Shown: piece by piece, positions 14,345-14,746 of the stretch
How positions within the stretch are numbered: the stretch's first letter is position 1
Layout of the letters: the number at the start of each line of letters is the position of its first letter
Assembly: GCA_029880105.1 (NCBI GenBank)
Contig: JAOUPA010000037.1
Location: forward strand, 1-14,746
From: Gammaproteobacteria bacterium
GTDB lineage: Bacteria; Pseudomonadota; Gammaproteobacteria; SZUA-229
Length of the DNA: 14,746 nucleotides
Reading direction: 5' to 3'
Notes under the pieces: generated by a model
Seen by the model: the letters and a program-made list of their open reading frames with translations, nothing else
Database searches by the model: none
What the model was told of the DNA's origin: nothing
Translations under genes and position numbers: made by a program

Positions 14345-14746
14345 TCAGGAGTGCGACTCCAGTTTTAATGGATGCGATCCTGTTGCTTTATTACCTGCAG
14401 TAGAACTGATGCCTGTAGTAGAACTGGCAAGCTTAAAATAAGCAATAACATCATTAAGCACAGAGGCCTGATCCTTCATTCGTTTAGTTGCGGCACTGGA
14501 TTGCTCAACAAAAGCCGCATTTTGCTGGATACGATCATCCATATGTGCAACCGCAGTATTTACCTCACCTATACCCAGTGCCTGCTGCTGACTGGCATTA
14601 TTAATTTCGGTAACAATATCAGATACCTTTTTAATGCCATCAACAATACTCATCAGCGCCGCACCAGAATTATCCACCTGCTGAGTGCCGATCCGAACTT
14701 TCTCAACACTATCTTCGATCAGTGTTTTGATTTCTCTGGCCGCATC
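14345..14746 (-). CDS. Methyl-accepting chemotaxis protein, C-terminal fragment
   Basis: The minus-strand frame is open from the right edge to TGA at 14345, giving the last 133 residues. It begins AAREIKTLIEDSVEKV and continues through IVTEINNASQQQALGIGEVN to MDDRIQQNAAFVEQSSAA. This is the descending arm of the MCP signalling coiled coil, including the methylation-helix region with its Gln/Glu-rich heptads. The CheA/CheW-binding tip, the HAMP domain and the sensor domain lie outside the window, so the ligand is unknown. The tail is Ser/Thr/Gly-rich and ends LKLESHS, without the NWETF-type pentapeptide that tethers CheR in some receptors. A GTG at 14677 is internal and is not the start. The gene is co-oriented with thrS and ends 181 bp before the thrS ATG. 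No terminator is evident between them. Confidence 0.9.
   Translation of the reverse strand, partial: DAAREIKTLIEDSVEKVRIGTQQVDNSGAALMSIVDGIKKVSDIVTEINNASQQQALGIGEVNTAVAHMDDRIQQNAAFVEQSSAATKRMKDQASVLNDVIAYFKLASSTTGISSTAGNKATGSHPLKLESHS

Noticed and set aside
14675..14677. GTG as the start of a 110-residue protein at the right edge
   Set aside because: The frame continues upstream to the window edge with typical MCP signalling-domain sequence, so the gene is truncated by the window.

Overview
This is a stretch of gammaproteobacterial chromosome, almost all core genome. The signature is the translation cluster thrS-infC-rpmI-rplT-pheS-pheT-ihfA, followed by a small MerR-type regulator and tRNA-Pro(GGG). 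The MerR gene and tRNA-Pro after ihfA, and the four-cysteine insert in PheS, resemble Pseudomonas-like or Chromatiales-like gammaproteobacteria more than Enterobacterales. I cannot name the genus. No insertion sequence, phage gene, CRISPR array, toxin-antitoxin pair or large repeat is visible.

Layout. At the left edge, on the minus strand, is the start of an inositol-monophosphatase-like gene, with an SDR oxidoreductase just upstream that probably shares its transcript (1-837). A 99-bp divergent gap (838-936) leads to an NAD-epimerase-like gene on the plus strand (937-1980). That gene converges on a REC-GGDEF-EAL cyclic-di-GMP gene (1977-3710, minus) and their stop codons overlap. A 185-bp gap holding a promoter-like sequence and an 8-bp inverted repeat separates this from pepN (3896-6517, minus). 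Next come a terminator and tRNA-Pro (6572-6686), then the merR gene, ihfA, pheT, pheS, rplT, rpmI, infC and thrS (6764-14163, all minus), and finally the 3' end of a methyl-accepting chemotaxis gene at the right edge (14345-14746).

Transcription of the main cluster runs right to left. An extended -10 promoter and a leader of roughly 100 nt precede thrS. infC follows thrS by 3 nt and appears to start at AUC behind a GGAGG Shine-Dalgarno (SD) sequence. A strong intrinsic terminator sits between rplT and pheS, so the ribosomal-protein part and the pheST-ihfA-merR part are at least partly uncoupled. The cluster supplies two aminoacyl-tRNA synthetases, initiation factor 3, two 50S proteins, the IHF alpha subunit and one elongator tRNA.

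I found no undescribed multi-gene system. The points most worth following are small: the AUC start of infC, mutually exclusive structures in the thrS leader, an epimerase that has lost the Tyr/Lys catalytic pair, a palindrome at the predicted start of the cyclic-di-GMP transcript, and a pheS terminator with no Phe-rich leader peptide in front of it.
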